Shown: positions 10,207 through 19,331, counted from the stretch's first letter. The stretch: 64,000 nt of DNA from Parafrankia irregularis (GCF_001536285.1 NZ_FAOZ01000033.1:37947-101946), one strand, 5' to 3'. The notes: a model not told the origin generated them from the sequence alone. Made by a program: numbers and translations.

Positions 10207-11013
10207 ATGTCTGTCAGTCACGGATTCAATGCCACCGCGACCGCCCGGCCCGCGCCGCGGGTAGCAGTTGTCACCGGTGCGAGCTCCGGGATAGGACGCA
10301 GCACCGCCATCCAGATCGCCCGGCGCGGCACAGGAGTCATCCTCACCTCCCACGGCAACCAGGCAGGCGGGCGGGAGACCGTGTCAATGATCGAGAAGGA
10401 CGGCGGCACGGCCGTCGCGCTGCCCCTGGACGTCGGTTGCTCGGCGGACTTCCCGGCCTTCCGGGACTCCGTCGCCGCGGCCCTGCGCGAGACCTGGCAG
10501 CGGGAGAGCTTCGACTTCCTGGTCAACAACGCCGGGTTCGGCCAGATGGCGATGTTCGAGGACACCACCGAGCAGATGTTCGACGAGCTCGTGCGGGTGC
10601 TGTTGAAGGGCCCCTATTTTCTGACCCAGACCCTGCTTCCGTTGCTGGCTGACGGCGGCGCCGTCATCAACACGACGAGCAACGCGGCCCGATTCTCCGG
10701 ACTGGAAGCCGGCTATTCGGCCTACGGAAAGATGAAAGGGGGCCTGGTCGTCCTGACCCGCTACCTCGCCAAGGAGCTCAGTGCGCGCGGGATCCGGGTC
10801 AACTCGGTCTCGCCGGGCGCCACCCGTACCCGTATCGCCGACGACGCGTTCGCGCGCCACCCCGAGGTGATCCCCCCGATCGCGGCCAGAACGGCCCTCG
10901 GGCGCCTCGGTGAACCCGAAGACATCGGCCTGGCGATCGCCGCCCTGCTCGGAGAGGAAGGCCGCTGGATCACGGCCCAGGACATCGAGGTCTCCGGAGG
11001 CTACAACCTGTGA
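10207..11013 (+). CDS. SDR-family NAD(P)-dependent oxidoreductase
   Basis: Protein of 268 residues with the classical short-chain dehydrogenase motifs: TGASSGIG for cofactor binding (about residues 23-30), NNAG (about 108-111), a catalytic Ser in the INTTSNAA segment, and YSAYGKMK giving the YxxxK catalytic pair. The C-terminal signature QDIEVSGGYNL is typical. It is a soluble enzyme that reduces or oxidises a carbonyl/alcohol; the substrate cannot be told from sequence. ATG 10207 is preferred; a GTG at 10150 would add 19 residues. It is divergent from the AraC gene, which probably regulates it. Confidence 0.85.
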   Translation: MSVSHGFNATATARPAPRVAVVTGASSGIGRSTAIQIARRGTGVILTSHGNQAGGRETVSMIEKDGGTAVALPLDVGCSADFPAFRDSVAAALRETWQRESFDFLVNNAGFGQMAMFEDTTEQMFDELVRVLLKGPYFLTQTLLPLLADGGAVINTTSNAARFSGLEAGYSAYGKMKGGLVVLTRYLAKELSARGIRVNSVSPGATRTRIADDAFARHPEVIPPIAARTALGRLGEPEDIGLAIAALLGEEGRWITAQDIEVSGGYNL

Positions 11014-11123
11014 AAGCCTGGTCGCGATCCTGGTAGTCGCCGGCTGGTGACGTCCTCCGGTGCCGCGGCACCGCCGTCGAGGCAGGCCGGATCAGGCCGT
11101 ACCGCGCCGTAGGGTGAGGAATC

Positions 11124-11765
11124 GTGAAGGTGGAAGTGTGGTCCGACATCGTCTGCCCGTGGTGCTACATCGGCAAGCGGCGGTTGGAGAAGGCGCTCAG
11201 CCAGTACGAGCACGCCGGTGACGTGGAGGTCATCTGGCGCAGCTTCCAGCTGGATCCGGCGCAGCCACGCGGGGAGAACATCCCCACCTCCGAGATGCTC
11301 GCCCGCAAGTACGGCGTCAGCGCGCCGGAGGTCAGGGCCATGAACGACCGGGTCAGCGCACTGGCGGCCGAGGAGGGCCTGACCTACCACCTCGACCGGG
11401 CCGTCACCGCCAACACCTTCGACGCGCACCGCCTGCTGCACTTCGCCGCCACCCACGGCCTCGCCGCGGCGATGCAGGAACGCCTGATGCGCGCCACCCT
11501 GACGGACGGCGCGGCCGTCGACGACCCGGGCACGCTCGTCCGGCTCGCGACCGAGACGGGCCTGCCGGCCGACGGAACCCGCGAGGTCCTCGACAGCGAC
11601 GCGTACGCTGACGGCGTCCGCGACGACATCCGCCAGGCCCGCGCGCTCGGCATCAGCGGTGTGCCGTTCTACGCCGTCGACCGCACCTATGGAATCTCCG
11701 GCGCCCAGCCGGTCGAGACCATCCTCGAAACCCTGCGCGCGGCGTCGTCCCCGGTCGGGTCCTGA
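11124..11765 (+). CDS. DsbA/FrnE-family oxidoreductase
   Basis: Protein of 213 residues with a thioredoxin fold and the active site CPWC at residues 11-14, close to the N terminus, plus the cis-Pro segment GISGVPFY and the C-terminal ISGAQP motif. These are hallmarks of the FrnE-like DsbA oxidoreductases. No signal peptide is present, so it is cytoplasmic, as usual for FrnE proteins. The GTG start has a good Shine-Dalgarno (GGGTGAGGA). It may be involved in thiol redox chemistry or isomerase-like reactions; the partner is unknown. Confidence 0.88.
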   Translation: MKVEVWSDIVCPWCYIGKRRLEKALSQYEHAGDVEVIWRSFQLDPAQPRGENIPTSEMLARKYGVSAPEVRAMNDRVSALAAEEGLTYHLDRAVTANTFDAHRLLHFAATHGLAAAMQERLMRATLTDGAAVDDPGTLVRLATETGLPADGTREVLDSDAYADGVRDDIRQARALGISGVPFYAVDRTYGISGAQPVETILETLRAASSPVGS

Positions 11766-11783
11766 CCGGACGCGGCAGGCTCG

Positions 11784-12350
11784 CTACGTGAGTGTGACCG
11801 TGCACGTCCCGACGGCGACGTTGAGCCATCCAACCCGGTAGGACTCGCCGTCGACGACGTCGATCGTGCCGGTTCCGGAAGCCTGGCAGAAGCCGGCGGT
11901 CGGGCAGGAGATCGTGCCCTGGACGGAGTATTCCTGTTCTCCCGTCCGGACGTTCTCCACGACATAGCTGCGGCCAGACGGGAAGACGGTCTGCCCGCCG
12001 ACCCGCACAGCCAACTGCAGGCCGCAGCCGAAGACGTCGCCTTCATAGACGAGGCGTATCGAAGCCCGTTGCCGCGTCGACGGGGCGGATGATTCCGCGG
12101 GCGCAGGTGCCGTCGTCCTCGCTGGTCTGGTCGTCGGTGGCGTGGTCGGTGGTGGGGAGGTCGGTGAATCGGTCGCCGGTGTCGTCGTGACCGTGGACTG
12201 GCTGGCGACCGGCGAGACAGTAATGGGACTGCGGCGACCCCCGCCGAAAGCTCCCGCCGCGCCCAGGCCCCCGATCAGCGTTCCAATGGCGGTGACGACC
12301 GCGGCAGCGATGATCAGAACGCTGCCCGGGTTGCCGGAGCCTTCTGCCAT
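11784..12350 (-). CDS. Hypothetical membrane-anchored exported protein
   Basis: Protein of 188 residues. A hydrophobic Gly/Ala-rich helix (about residues 9-38) is followed by a Thr/Pro/Ser-rich linker (about 45-92) and a small globular domain (about 95-188) with four Cys that may form disulfides. No known family was recognised. The layout (tether, linker, small beta domain) is like the SapA-like protein at 8043-8909 but without sequence identity. It is convergent with the DsbA-family gene, 18 bases between stops. An extracytoplasmic location is inferred from the layout. Confidence 0.6.
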   Translation of the reverse strand: MAEGSGNPGSVLIIAAAVVTAIGTLIGGLGAAGAFGGGRRSPITVSPVASQSTVTTTPATDSPTSPPPTTPPTTRPARTTAPAPAESSAPSTRQRASIRLVYEGDVFGCGLQLAVRVGGQTVFPSGRSYVVENVRTGEQEYSVQGTISCPTAGFCQASGTGTIDVVDGESYRVGWLNVAVGTCTVTLT

Positions 12351-12888
12351 GATCTCCCTCGAGACCTGAAGGGAGACTGGAGAGGTCGGAAAGATGTTCG
12401 GCGGCTCCGTCCCCCCGACGGATTCTTCCTTTATTTAATCATCAGGGCCGGGACGACCAAAGGGAACCCGGCGGGCCACGGCACGCCGCGGGAGAACGTC
12501 CGTGGCAAGCTCGCGGAGCTTCCGACGGGCGCATCCGGTGAGGACCGTTGAACGCCCTTCACCCGTCCCGGAAGCTCGAGAACGGGAGCCCGAGGAGCCC
12601 GAGGAGCCCGAAGAGGCCGAGTTGCCGAGGCGCTCCGACCGTTCGGCGAACGCTGTCTCTCCGGCGACACCGCCAACGGCGTGATCCGGCCTGAAACGGC
12701 ATCCAGGTGGCCGGCACACGAAGCCGGGATGAACCCGGGGTGGAGTTTCGCCTCCCTGCAGTCGGGTTGACGATCGGCGGAGGTTTTGCGAAGCCTCTCC
12801 CGGCATCATCGGATTCGTCCTTGTGGTGGCACGGGAGGCGAGGCTGGAATCCCGTGCGAGCGTGCGTGGCACGGCTGGGGGAGACGAC
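12351..12888. other. Intergenic stretch without a clear gene
   Basis: About 540 bases between divergent genes. It contains an AT-rich patch (12420-12440, unusual for this genome) that could hold a promoter, and a GAGGAGCCC-type 9-bp repeat around 12588-12620. A 60-codon open frame at 12502-12684 is mostly a Glu-Pro repeat and is not convincing as a gene. A promoter for the downstream operon is expected here. Confidence 0.4.
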
Positions 12889-13992
12889 ATGAACGGGGCG
12901 CGCCGGGCCGTGGGTCTGGTGCTCGCGGCGGTGCTGTTGGTGGGAGTGGTGGCTGCGGTCGTCGTCTCCCGCCGGGGGTCGGGACCGGGGGAGGGCAGCG
13001 GCGATCTGACCGTGCTCCGGGGGATCGCCGGATCCGAGAAGAAGCCCTTCTTCGACGACCCTGCTGTCGTGAAGGCGCTCGCCGACGCCGGCTACCGCGT
13101 CGAGGTCGACTACGCGGGTTCCCGCGACATCGTGGACCGGGTGAACAAGGATCCCAAGGCCTACGACTTCGCCTTCCCGTCCGGGGCCCCGCAGGGCAAC
13201 CGGATCGCCGAGGACACGCGCGGCCGCAGCTACGTGCCGTTCTTCAGCCCGATGGCGATCGGGACCTTCCAGAAGCTCGCCGATCTGCTGGTCGCCAACA
13301 ATCTCGCGAAGAAAATCGGCGACAGCTATTACCAGCTCGACATGGCCAGGTATCTGGACCTGGTGGAACAGAGCCGCCGGTGGTCGCAGCTGGACGGGAA
13401 CACGGTGTTCCCGACCGACAAGTCGGTGCTCATCACGTCCACCGACCTGCGCACTTCGAACTCCGCCGCCATGTACCTCGCGCTCCTGTCGTACGTGGCG
13501 AACAAGAACGACATCGTCGCCGATTCGGCCACCGCCGATGCGATCGCCGGGCAGTTGGCCCCTGCCTTCACCAAGCAGGGCTACACCGAAAGCTCCAGCG
13601 AGGGGCCGTTCGAGGACTACCTTCGCGGCGGCATGGGTGCCCGGCCGATGGTGATGATCTACGAGGCGCAGTTCCTGGCGGCGCAGGCGGCGAAGACGAC
13701 GGCACCCGACATGGTGCTGATGTACCCGTCGCCGACGGCCTACTCGAAGCACACCCTGGTCGGGCTCAGCGCCGGCGGCCAGGCTCTCGGGGACCTCCTG
13801 ACCGGCAACGCCACCCTCCTGAAACTGGCCGCCCACCACGGCTTCCGTACCGACGACCGGTCCTACGTCAGCGCCTTCGCCCGGGAGAACAGGATCCCGG
13901 AGCCGCCGGAACTGGTGGACGTCGTCGACCCGCCGACCTATGAGCTCATGGAGAAAATGATCACTGACATCGCCGGGCCGGCGAGGAGCTGA
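12889..13992 (+). CDS. Extracellular substrate-binding-like protein
   Basis: Protein of 367 residues: a short N terminus, one hydrophobic helix (about residues 8-26), then a periplasmic-binding-protein type II-like fold. Sequences such as AGSEKKPF and RPMVMIYEAQF resemble extracellular solute-binding proteins, but no permease or ATPase lies nearby. It sits 5 bases before a second protein that joins a binding-protein fold to a von Willebrand A domain, so the two probably act together at the cell surface. The helix has no lipobox Cys, so it is likely a membrane anchor. Ligand unknown. Confidence 0.7.
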   Translation: MNGARRAVGLVLAAVLLVGVVAAVVVSRRGSGPGEGSGDLTVLRGIAGSEKKPFFDDPAVVKALADAGYRVEVDYAGSRDIVDRVNKDPKAYDFAFPSGAPQGNRIAEDTRGRSYVPFFSPMAIGTFQKLADLLVANNLAKKIGDSYYQLDMARYLDLVEQSRRWSQLDGNTVFPTDKSVLITSTDLRTSNSAAMYLALLSYVANKNDIVADSATADAIAGQLAPAFTKQGYTESSSEGPFEDYLRGGMGARPMVMIYEAQFLAAQAAKTTAPDMVLMYPSPTAYSKHTLVGLSAGGQALGDLLTGNATLLKLAAHHGFRTDDRSYVSAFARENRIPEPPELVDVVDPPTYELMEKMITDIAGPARS

Positions 13993-13997
13993 GGCCG

Positions 13998-15599
13998 ATG
14001 AGCATCCGTGTCCGGCTGGGGGCCCTCGTGCTGGCCCTGACGGCCGCCGCCACGCTGCCCGCCTGCTCCGGCGGGGAGCCGCCGCTGGCCGACGGGGCCG
14101 GCCCGAAGACCACGCTGACCGTCCTGGCCGGGTCCGAGCTGAAGGACATCGAGCCGCTGCTCGCCGACCTGCGTCACGACACCGGCGTCAGGCTGGACGT
14201 CACCTACACCGGGACGCTGGACGGAGCCGACCGGATCTCCCGGCGCCAGGCCGGTACGGACCTGGCCTGGTTCTCCTCGGACCGCTATCTGCGGCTGCTG
14301 CCGGGCGGCGCGGACGCGGCCGTCACCAGCACCTCGATCATGCGCTCGCCGGTGGTCCTCGGTGTCCGCCAGTCGGTGGCCCGCAGGCTCGGCTGGTCCG
14401 GCAACCCGAACGTGACCTGGAAGGACGTCGCGGCCGCGGCCCGGGCCGGGAACCTGCGCTACGGCATGACCAACCCGGCGTCGTCCAACTCCGGGTTCTC
14501 GGCCCTGGTCGGGGTGGCGGCGGCCCTGGCCGGTACCGCCGACGCCCTGACCTCGGCCGACATCAGGCCGGCGGAGCTGACCGACTTCTTCTCCGGGCAG
14601 AAGCTGACCGCGGGCAGCTCCGGCTATCTGAACGACGCCTACGTGGACAGGCAGGACAGCCTGGACGCGATGATCAACTACGAGTCGGTGCTGCTGTCCC
14701 TGAACGCCTCGAACCGGCTGCGGGAACCGTTGGAGCTGATCTTCCCGAAGGACGGGATCATCACCGCCGACTACCCGCTGCTGCTGCTCGACCCGGACAG
14801 GCGGGACGCCTACCAGCGGGTCGTCGACTGGCTGCGCAGCCCGGCCACGCAGCAGCGGCTGCAGGAGCAGACCAGCCGCCGGCCGGCGACCCCCACGGTG
14901 CCGCTGGACACCCGGTTCACCGCCGGGGACACCCACGTCGAGCTGCCCTTCCCGGGCACGGCGGCCGTCGCCGACGAGCTGATCCTGGCCTACCTCAACC
15001 ACTTCCGCGCCCCCACCCACGCGATCTTCGTGCTGGACCTGTCCGGCTCGATGAAGGGTGACCGCATCTCCGACCTGCGGTCGGCCCTGATCGGACTGAC
15101 CGGCGCGGACTCCTCGCTGGCCGCGCGATTCACCAGCTTCCGGGCCCGGGAGAAGATCACCCTCGTGCCGTTCGACAGCGGCGTCAACCAGATCAGGGAC
15201 TTCGCCGTCACCGATCCCTCGCCGGACTCGCCTGAGCTGAAGGAGCTCCGCCGGGCAGTCGACGGGTTCAACGCCGGCGGCGACACCGCGATCTACTCGG
15301 CCCTGGGCGCCGCCTACGACCGGGCCGCCGCCGACCTGGCCCGAGACGGGTCGTACTACACCTCCGTGGTGCTGCTGACCGACGGCGAGAACACGGCCGG
15401 TGCCTCGGCGGACGACTTCCTGGCGCACTACCGTTCGCTGTCGCCGGCCGCCCGGGCGGTGCCGACGTTCACCGTGCTGTTCGGCGACGCCGACCCGGAC
15501 GCACTGCGGCAGATCGCCGACGTGACCGGGGGAACGGTCTTCGACGCCGGATCGACGTCGCTGCCGGACGTGTTCAGGGAGATCCGTGGCTACCAGTAG
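13998..15599 (+). CDS. Lipoprotein with substrate-binding and VWA domains
   Basis: Protein of 533 residues. A lipoprotein signal peptide ends in the lipobox LPAC (Cys 23). A binding-protein-like domain (about 35-300) is followed by a von Willebrand factor A domain (about 340-530) with an intact MIDAS metal site: DLSGS near residue 349, the GGDTA segment, and TDGEN. Such proteins are exported and lipid-anchored, and the VWA part binds a protein or ligand through a divalent metal. It is translationally linked: its start is 5 bases after the upstream gene and its end overlaps the next start by 14 bases. The exact role is unknown. Confidence 0.8.
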   Translation: MSIRVRLGALVLALTAAATLPACSGGEPPLADGAGPKTTLTVLAGSELKDIEPLLADLRHDTGVRLDVTYTGTLDGADRISRRQAGTDLAWFSSDRYLRLLPGGADAAVTSTSIMRSPVVLGVRQSVARRLGWSGNPNVTWKDVAAAARAGNLRYGMTNPASSNSGFSALVGVAAALAGTADALTSADIRPAELTDFFSGQKLTAGSSGYLNDAYVDRQDSLDAMINYESVLLSLNASNRLREPLELIFPKDGIITADYPLLLLDPDRRDAYQRVVDWLRSPATQQRLQEQTSRRPATPTVPLDTRFTAGDTHVELPFPGTAAVADELILAYLNHFRAPTHAIFVLDLSGSMKGDRISDLRSALIGLTGADSSLAARFTSFRAREKITLVPFDSGVNQIRDFAVTDPSPDSPELKELRRAVDGFNAGGDTAIYSALGAAYDRAAADLARDGSYYTSVVLLTDGENTAGASADDFLAHYRSLSPAARAVPTFTVLFGDADPDALRQIADVTGGTVFDAGSTSLPDVFREIRGYQ

Positions 15600-16263
15600 G
15601 CGACGCGGCCGCGCCGCCGGGCCCAGCCGCTCGTTCTCCGAACGGGCCCTGGACTACGCCGGCTCGGCCAAGAACCTCGCCGGCTGCGTGGCTGCGGCGG
15701 GCGGGCTCGGCCTGTTCTTCGTCGGCGTCGTCGGAGTCCCCGAGTGGCCGTTCGTGGTGGGCGCCCTGTACGCGATCGGAGCGCTGGTCGCACCCCCACC
15801 CAGGCGCCCGACGGGCGCCCTGCCGCCGCCGCGCGACCCGCAGACGCTCCGGGCCGACCTGACCGCCCACGACCGGCGCTTTCTCGGCCAGCTGCCGCCG
15901 GACGTCGACGCGGCCTACCGAAAGGTCACCCAGGACCTGCGGGATCTGCTCGACCGCCCGGCGCTGCTGCAGACCGGGTCCCCGGACACGTTCGTGGTCG
16001 AGCGGATGGTGGTCGACTACCTGCCGACCTCGGTCGAGGCCTACCTGGAGCTGCCCCGGGCGTTCGCCGACAGCCATCTGGTCGACGGCCGGCTCACCGC
16101 CAGGGAACTGCTGCTCGAGCAGCTCACGCTGCTGGCCACCGCCGCCGAGGACGTCACGACGTCGGCCGCCCGGGACGCGTCCCAGCGGCTGGCCGTCCAG
16201 AGCCGGTTCCTGGCGGAACGCTTCGGCCCGACCTCGGGCGACCTGAACCTCGGCGACAGCTGA
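15586..16263 (+). CDS. Membrane protein of the VWA operon
   Basis: Protein of 225 residues from a GTG that overlaps the end of the VWA gene by 14 bases. Two adjacent hydrophobic segments (about residues 26-47 and 50-68) form a hairpin in the membrane. The rest (about 70-225) is a helical cytoplasmic domain with conserved-looking acidic and Arg residues. No family was recognised by name. The overlap with the upstream gene strongly implies a common operon and a shared surface complex. Confidence 0.65.
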   Translation: MATSRRRGRAAGPSRSFSERALDYAGSAKNLAGCVAAAGGLGLFFVGVVGVPEWPFVVGALYAIGALVAPPPRRPTGALPPPRDPQTLRADLTAHDRRFLGQLPPDVDAAYRKVTQDLRDLLDRPALLQTGSPDTFVVERMVVDYLPTSVEAYLELPRAFADSHLVDGRLTARELLLEQLTLLATAAEDVTTSAARDASQRLAVQSRFLAERFGPTSGDLNLGDS

Positions 16264-16301
16264 CCGGCGGAGCGGGTCAGGTCGGGTCAGGTCGGGTCAG
16301 G

Positions 16302-17258
16302 TCAGCTCGGGGACGGTCCGACGCGGGTGAACGCGCTGCGGTAGGCGCTGGGGGTGAGCCCGTTGCGGCGCAGGAGGTGCAGGCGCAGCGACTCGGGGGT
16401 TCCCAGACCGCTTTGCCGGGCGACGGCGGCGATCGGCAGATCCGTCGCCTCGAGGAGTTCACGAGCCCGGTCGATCCGCTGGTGCAGCAACCACTGCAAC
16501 GGACTCAGACCGGTCTCCTCCCGGAACCGGCGGGTGAGCGTACGGGTACTGGTGTGGGCGTGGGCGGCGAGGCGGCTGAGGGTGAGTGGCTCGGCGAGGC
16601 GTTCCGATGCCCAGGCACGGGTCTCGGCCAGTGAGGTGCCGTTCTCCGGCGGCAGTGGCGTTTCGATGAACTGGGCCTGGCCGCCGGGACGGATCGGCGC
16701 GACGACCGCGGCTCGGGCGACGGCGTTGGCGACCGCCGCCCCGTAGTCCCGCCGGATCAGGTGAATGCACAGGTCGAGGCCGGCGGCCAGACCGGCGGAG
16801 GTCAGGATCGCCCCGTCGTCGACGTACAGGACGTCGGGCCGCAGGTCCACGGCTGGGAAGCGGCGGCGCATCTCGTCGGAGTACTGCCAGTACGTGGTGG
16901 CCGGGCGACCGTCGAGCAGCCCGGCCTGGGCCAGCACGAAGGCACCCGTGCAGATCGAGGCGAGTCGACGGCCGTCGCCCGCGGCCCGCCGTAGCGCGTC
17001 CAGGACCCGCTCGCCCGCGTGCGCGCGGGCTCCGGTGCCCGTGACGATCACGGTGTCGGCGCTGTCGATCACGTCGAGGCCGTGCTCCACCACGACACTG
17101 GGCCCGGTGTACGCCGGCACGATCCCGGGCTCGGCCGTGCAGATCACGACCTCGTAGCCCGGCTGGCCGTCGACCACCGCGGCCGGGAACACCGCCGCCG
17201 GGATGGAGAGATCCAGAGTGGTGACCGGTGGGACGGCGACGACGACGATCCGAAGCAT
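16302..17258 (-). CDS. GlxA-type transcriptional regulator (DJ-1/PfpI + AraC HTH)
   Basis: Protein of 318 residues. The N-terminal part (about residues 1-190) is a DJ-1/PfpI class I glutamine-amidotransferase-like fold with the nucleophile-elbow segment SICTGAFVLAQAG. The C-terminal part (about 215-310) is an AraC-type double helix-turn-helix (TSTRTLTRRFREETG, then GLGTPESLRLHL). It is divergent from an NAD(P)-binding gene whose start is 113 bases away. A dyad overlapping its own start codon (17258-17292) could be its operator. The ligand is unknown. Confidence 0.88.
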   Translation of the reverse strand: MLRIVVVAVPPVTTLDLSIPAAVFPAAVVDGQPGYEVVICTAEPGIVPAYTGPSVVVEHGLDVIDSADTVIVTGTGARAHAGERVLDALRRAAGDGRRLASICTGAFVLAQAGLLDGRPATTYWQYSDEMRRRFPAVDLRPDVLYVDDGAILTSAGLAAGLDLCIHLIRRDYGAAVANAVARAAVVAPIRPGGQAQFIETPLPPENGTSLAETRAWASERLAEPLTLSRLAAHAHTSTRTLTRRFREETGLSPLQWLLHQRIDRARELLEATDLPIAAVARQSGLGTPESLRLHLLRRNGLTPSAYRSAFTRVGPSPS

Positions 17259-17292
17259 GGCCTGATCCTTGGGCTACGTGGCATTCAGGCCA
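17258..17292. promoter_or_regulatory. Candidate operator dyad between divergent genes
   Basis: TGGCCTGA at 17258-17265 and its reverse complement TCAGGCCA at 17285-17292 flank 19 bases. The left arm touches the start codon of the GlxA-type regulator, and the dyad lies in front of the divergent NAD(P)-binding gene. The placement suits autoregulation and control of the neighbour; the binding protein is inferred only. Confidence 0.35.
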
Positions 17293-17371
17293 CTACCGTA
17301 CGTTTCCGGTGGGCAGCAAGGTGAGACGGCACCCGCGAACCCGCGCGGGCCCGCCGAGTGGAAGACCGAAC

Positions 17372-18307
17372 ATGATGCCGCTGCATGTGATCACCGGTGC
17401 CGGTGGCACCGGAGCCCCCACCGCCGAACTGCTGGCCCGGCGGGGCGAACGCGTCCGCCTGGTCAGCCGGCGCGGGGGCGGGCCCGAGCACCCACTGATC
17501 GAGCGGATCGCCGCCGACGCGACCGACGCCGACGCGCTGAGCCGCCTCGCCGAGGGCGCGACGACACTGATCAACACCGCGGTGCCACCGTACGACCGGT
17601 GGCCGGAGGAGTTCCCACCGCTGGCGACGGCGCTGCTGGACGTGGCTGAACGCACCGGCGCCGGTTACGTCATGATGGGCAACACCTACGGCTACGGCAT
17701 CGTCAGCGGTCGCTTCACCGAAGACCTGCCGATGGCGCCGGTATCGGTCAAGGGCCAGGTACGGGCCCGGATGTGGACCGAGGCGCTCGAAGCGCATCGC
17801 GCGGGTCGAGCCCGCGTGACCGAGGTCCGGGCCAGTGCGTTCCTCGGCGCGGGGGCCGGTTCGCTCTACAACTTCCTGGTGGCGCCCCTTGTCCTGCGCG
17901 GCGAGCCGGCAGGCTTCCCCGGCGACCTGGATACCCCGAAAACCTGGTCCTACGTCGGGGACGCCGCACGAACCCTGGCCGCCGTGGCCCTCGCCGGTGA
18001 CGACCGCCCGTGGGGACGGGCCTGGCACGTGCCCTCCACCGCGGCCCTGTCCATACGGGAGCTGAGCACGCGGCTCACGACCGCCGCCGGGGCACCCGCA
18101 CCCGCACTGACGGCGATCTCCACCGATCAGCTCGCCGCGCTGTCCGCCGCGGATCCGATCATGCAGGAGGTGATCGAGATGATGTACTCCCTGGATCGGC
18201 CCGATCTGCTCGACTCCACGCTCACCGAGCGGACGTTCGGCCTCGCCCCGACCCCCCTCGAGACCGTCCTGGCCGAAACCGTCACTGCCTACGGCACCAG
18301 TACCTGA
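17372..18307 (+). CDS. NAD(P)-binding epimerase/dehydratase-like protein
   Basis: Protein of 311 residues with an N-terminal Rossmann motif ITGAGGTGAPTAELL of the extended or atypical SDR type. The segment NTYGYG stands where the epimerase active site is found, without a classical YxxxK. Proteins of this kind act as NAD(P)-dependent reductases or sensors. ATG 17372 is chosen because the Rossmann strand begins a few residues later; ATG 17375 is equally possible. It is divergent from the GlxA-type regulator and is followed by a strong hairpin at 18325. Confidence 0.75.
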   Translation: MMPLHVITGAGGTGAPTAELLARRGERVRLVSRRGGGPEHPLIERIAADATDADALSRLAEGATTLINTAVPPYDRWPEEFPPLATALLDVAERTGAGYVMMGNTYGYGIVSGRFTEDLPMAPVSVKGQVRARMWTEALEAHRAGRARVTEVRASAFLGAGAGSLYNFLVAPLVLRGEPAGFPGDLDTPKTWSYVGDAARTLAAVALAGDDRPWGRAWHVPSTAALSIRELSTRLTTAAGAPAPALTAISTDQLAALSAADPIMQEVIEMMYSLDRPDLLDSTLTERTFGLAPTPLETVLAETVTAYGTST

Positions 18308-18324
18308 GTGATCCTCTGCTGGAC

Positions 18325-18353
18325 GCCTGTCGTGGTTGACGGCCACGACAGGC
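18325..18353 (+). terminator. Hairpin terminator
   Basis: A perfect 11-bp stem, GCCTGTCGTGG paired with CCACGACAGGC, with a 7-base loop, begins 18 bases after the stop of the NAD(P)-binding gene. There is no T tract, as is common for terminators in GC-rich actinobacteria. Confidence 0.65.
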
Positions 18354-18399
18354 CTCAGGCACACCGCGTCCCTCGCGGGACGCCCCCCACGGTCACTCC

Positions 18400-18430
18400 T
18401 TGACCTCAAGTGAACTTGATGTCGTCGACT
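18400..18430 (+). promoter_or_regulatory. MerR/SoxR-type promoter-operator
   Basis: A TTGACC -35 box (18400-18405) is followed by a 19-base spacer and a -10-like TCGACT (18425-18430). The spacer holds the palindrome TCAAGT-GA-ACTTGA (18406-18419), close to the SoxR box CCTCAAGTTAACTTGAGG. A 19-bp spacer with a central dyad is diagnostic of MerR-family activators, which untwist over-long promoters. The downstream ATG is at 18438, so the transcript would be leaderless or nearly so. No MerR gene lies in the window. Confidence 0.6.
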
Positions 18431-18437
18431 TCAGGTC

Positions 18438-19331
18438 ATGACACCATCCATTGCCCCGCCCGAGTCGCCCACCTCCGATGCACAGGAACTCGTGGCACGT
18501 GTCGCCGAGCTCGAACGCGCACAGCGAGCCGAGGACGTCGAGGCCATGCTCGCTCTCTTCGACGAGAACGCGGTCTGGGTGACCGGTGGCGGCGTCCGCC
18601 TGATCGGGTACGACGCCATTGCCGCCTTCACCCGCCAGGTTCTCCCCGGCGCGTTCGCGGGTGACCTGTCGGTGCGTTACGACGTCGAGCACATCAGTTT
18701 CATCACGCCAGATGTCGTGCTTACCGGTGTCAACCAGGAATACCTCACGGCCGGCGGTCGGCCGCTGTCGCCACCGCAGGTGGGACGCCCGAGCTATGTC
18801 TGGCACCGCCATGACGGCCAATGGCTTATCACCGTCGGCCAGAACACCGCGGTGCCCGCGAACACCACCGATGCCACCGATGCGGAGGATGCCAGGTCTC
18901 CCGCCGAGATGGAATCCCCGAATGCCGATCAGGACGAGGCCGCTGTCCGGAGCATCATGGCTGACATCGAGCATGGTTTCAACGCCAACGATCCCGAGCT
19001 GATGATGCGCCATATCGCGTCCGACGCGCTCGTCGCGAACGCCCTCGGCACCGTTATGCGAGGGCATGACGAGATCGATTCGGCAACCCGTGCGGGCCTC
19101 GCCCGCGGCGGTGCGCTCCACGCGGCGACCGCGCACTACAGACTCACCGACATCACCCTCCTGTCGCCAGACATCGCGGTGGCTCACAAGAATGCCTGGG
19201 CGACGTCCTCCGCGGCCGACGCCGGAGAGCCACCGGAGATGAACGCGTTGTATGTGCTTGAGCGACGAGGCGGGCGGTGGTGGATCATCCGCCGCCAGAA
19301 CACCCTGGTGCAGCCCGCCGTGGTGACCTGA
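18438..19331 (+). CDS. Double NTF2-like (SgcJ/EcaC-type) protein
   Basis: Protein of 297 residues made of two SnoaL/NTF2-like domains (about residues 14-138 and 165-290), each with the ADVEAMLALFDENAVW-like or NDPELMMRH pattern and a C-terminal strand ending in a Trp-rich WxIxxxxNT motif. SgcJ/EcaC proteins are small cone-shaped folds of mostly unassigned chemistry; the tandem arrangement is less common. Transcription probably starts from the MerR-type promoter 8 bases upstream, so it may respond to redox-active or toxic compounds (inference). Confidence 0.75.
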   Translation: MTPSIAPPESPTSDAQELVARVAELERAQRAEDVEAMLALFDENAVWVTGGGVRLIGYDAIAAFTRQVLPGAFAGDLSVRYDVEHISFITPDVVLTGVNQEYLTAGGRPLSPPQVGRPSYVWHRHDGQWLITVGQNTAVPANTTDATDAEDARSPAEMESPNADQDEAAVRSIMADIEHGFNANDPELMMRHIASDALVANALGTVMRGHDEIDSATRAGLARGGALHAATAHYRLTDITLLSPDIAVAHKNAWATSSAADAGEPPEMNALYVLERRGGRWWIIRRQNTLVQPAVVT

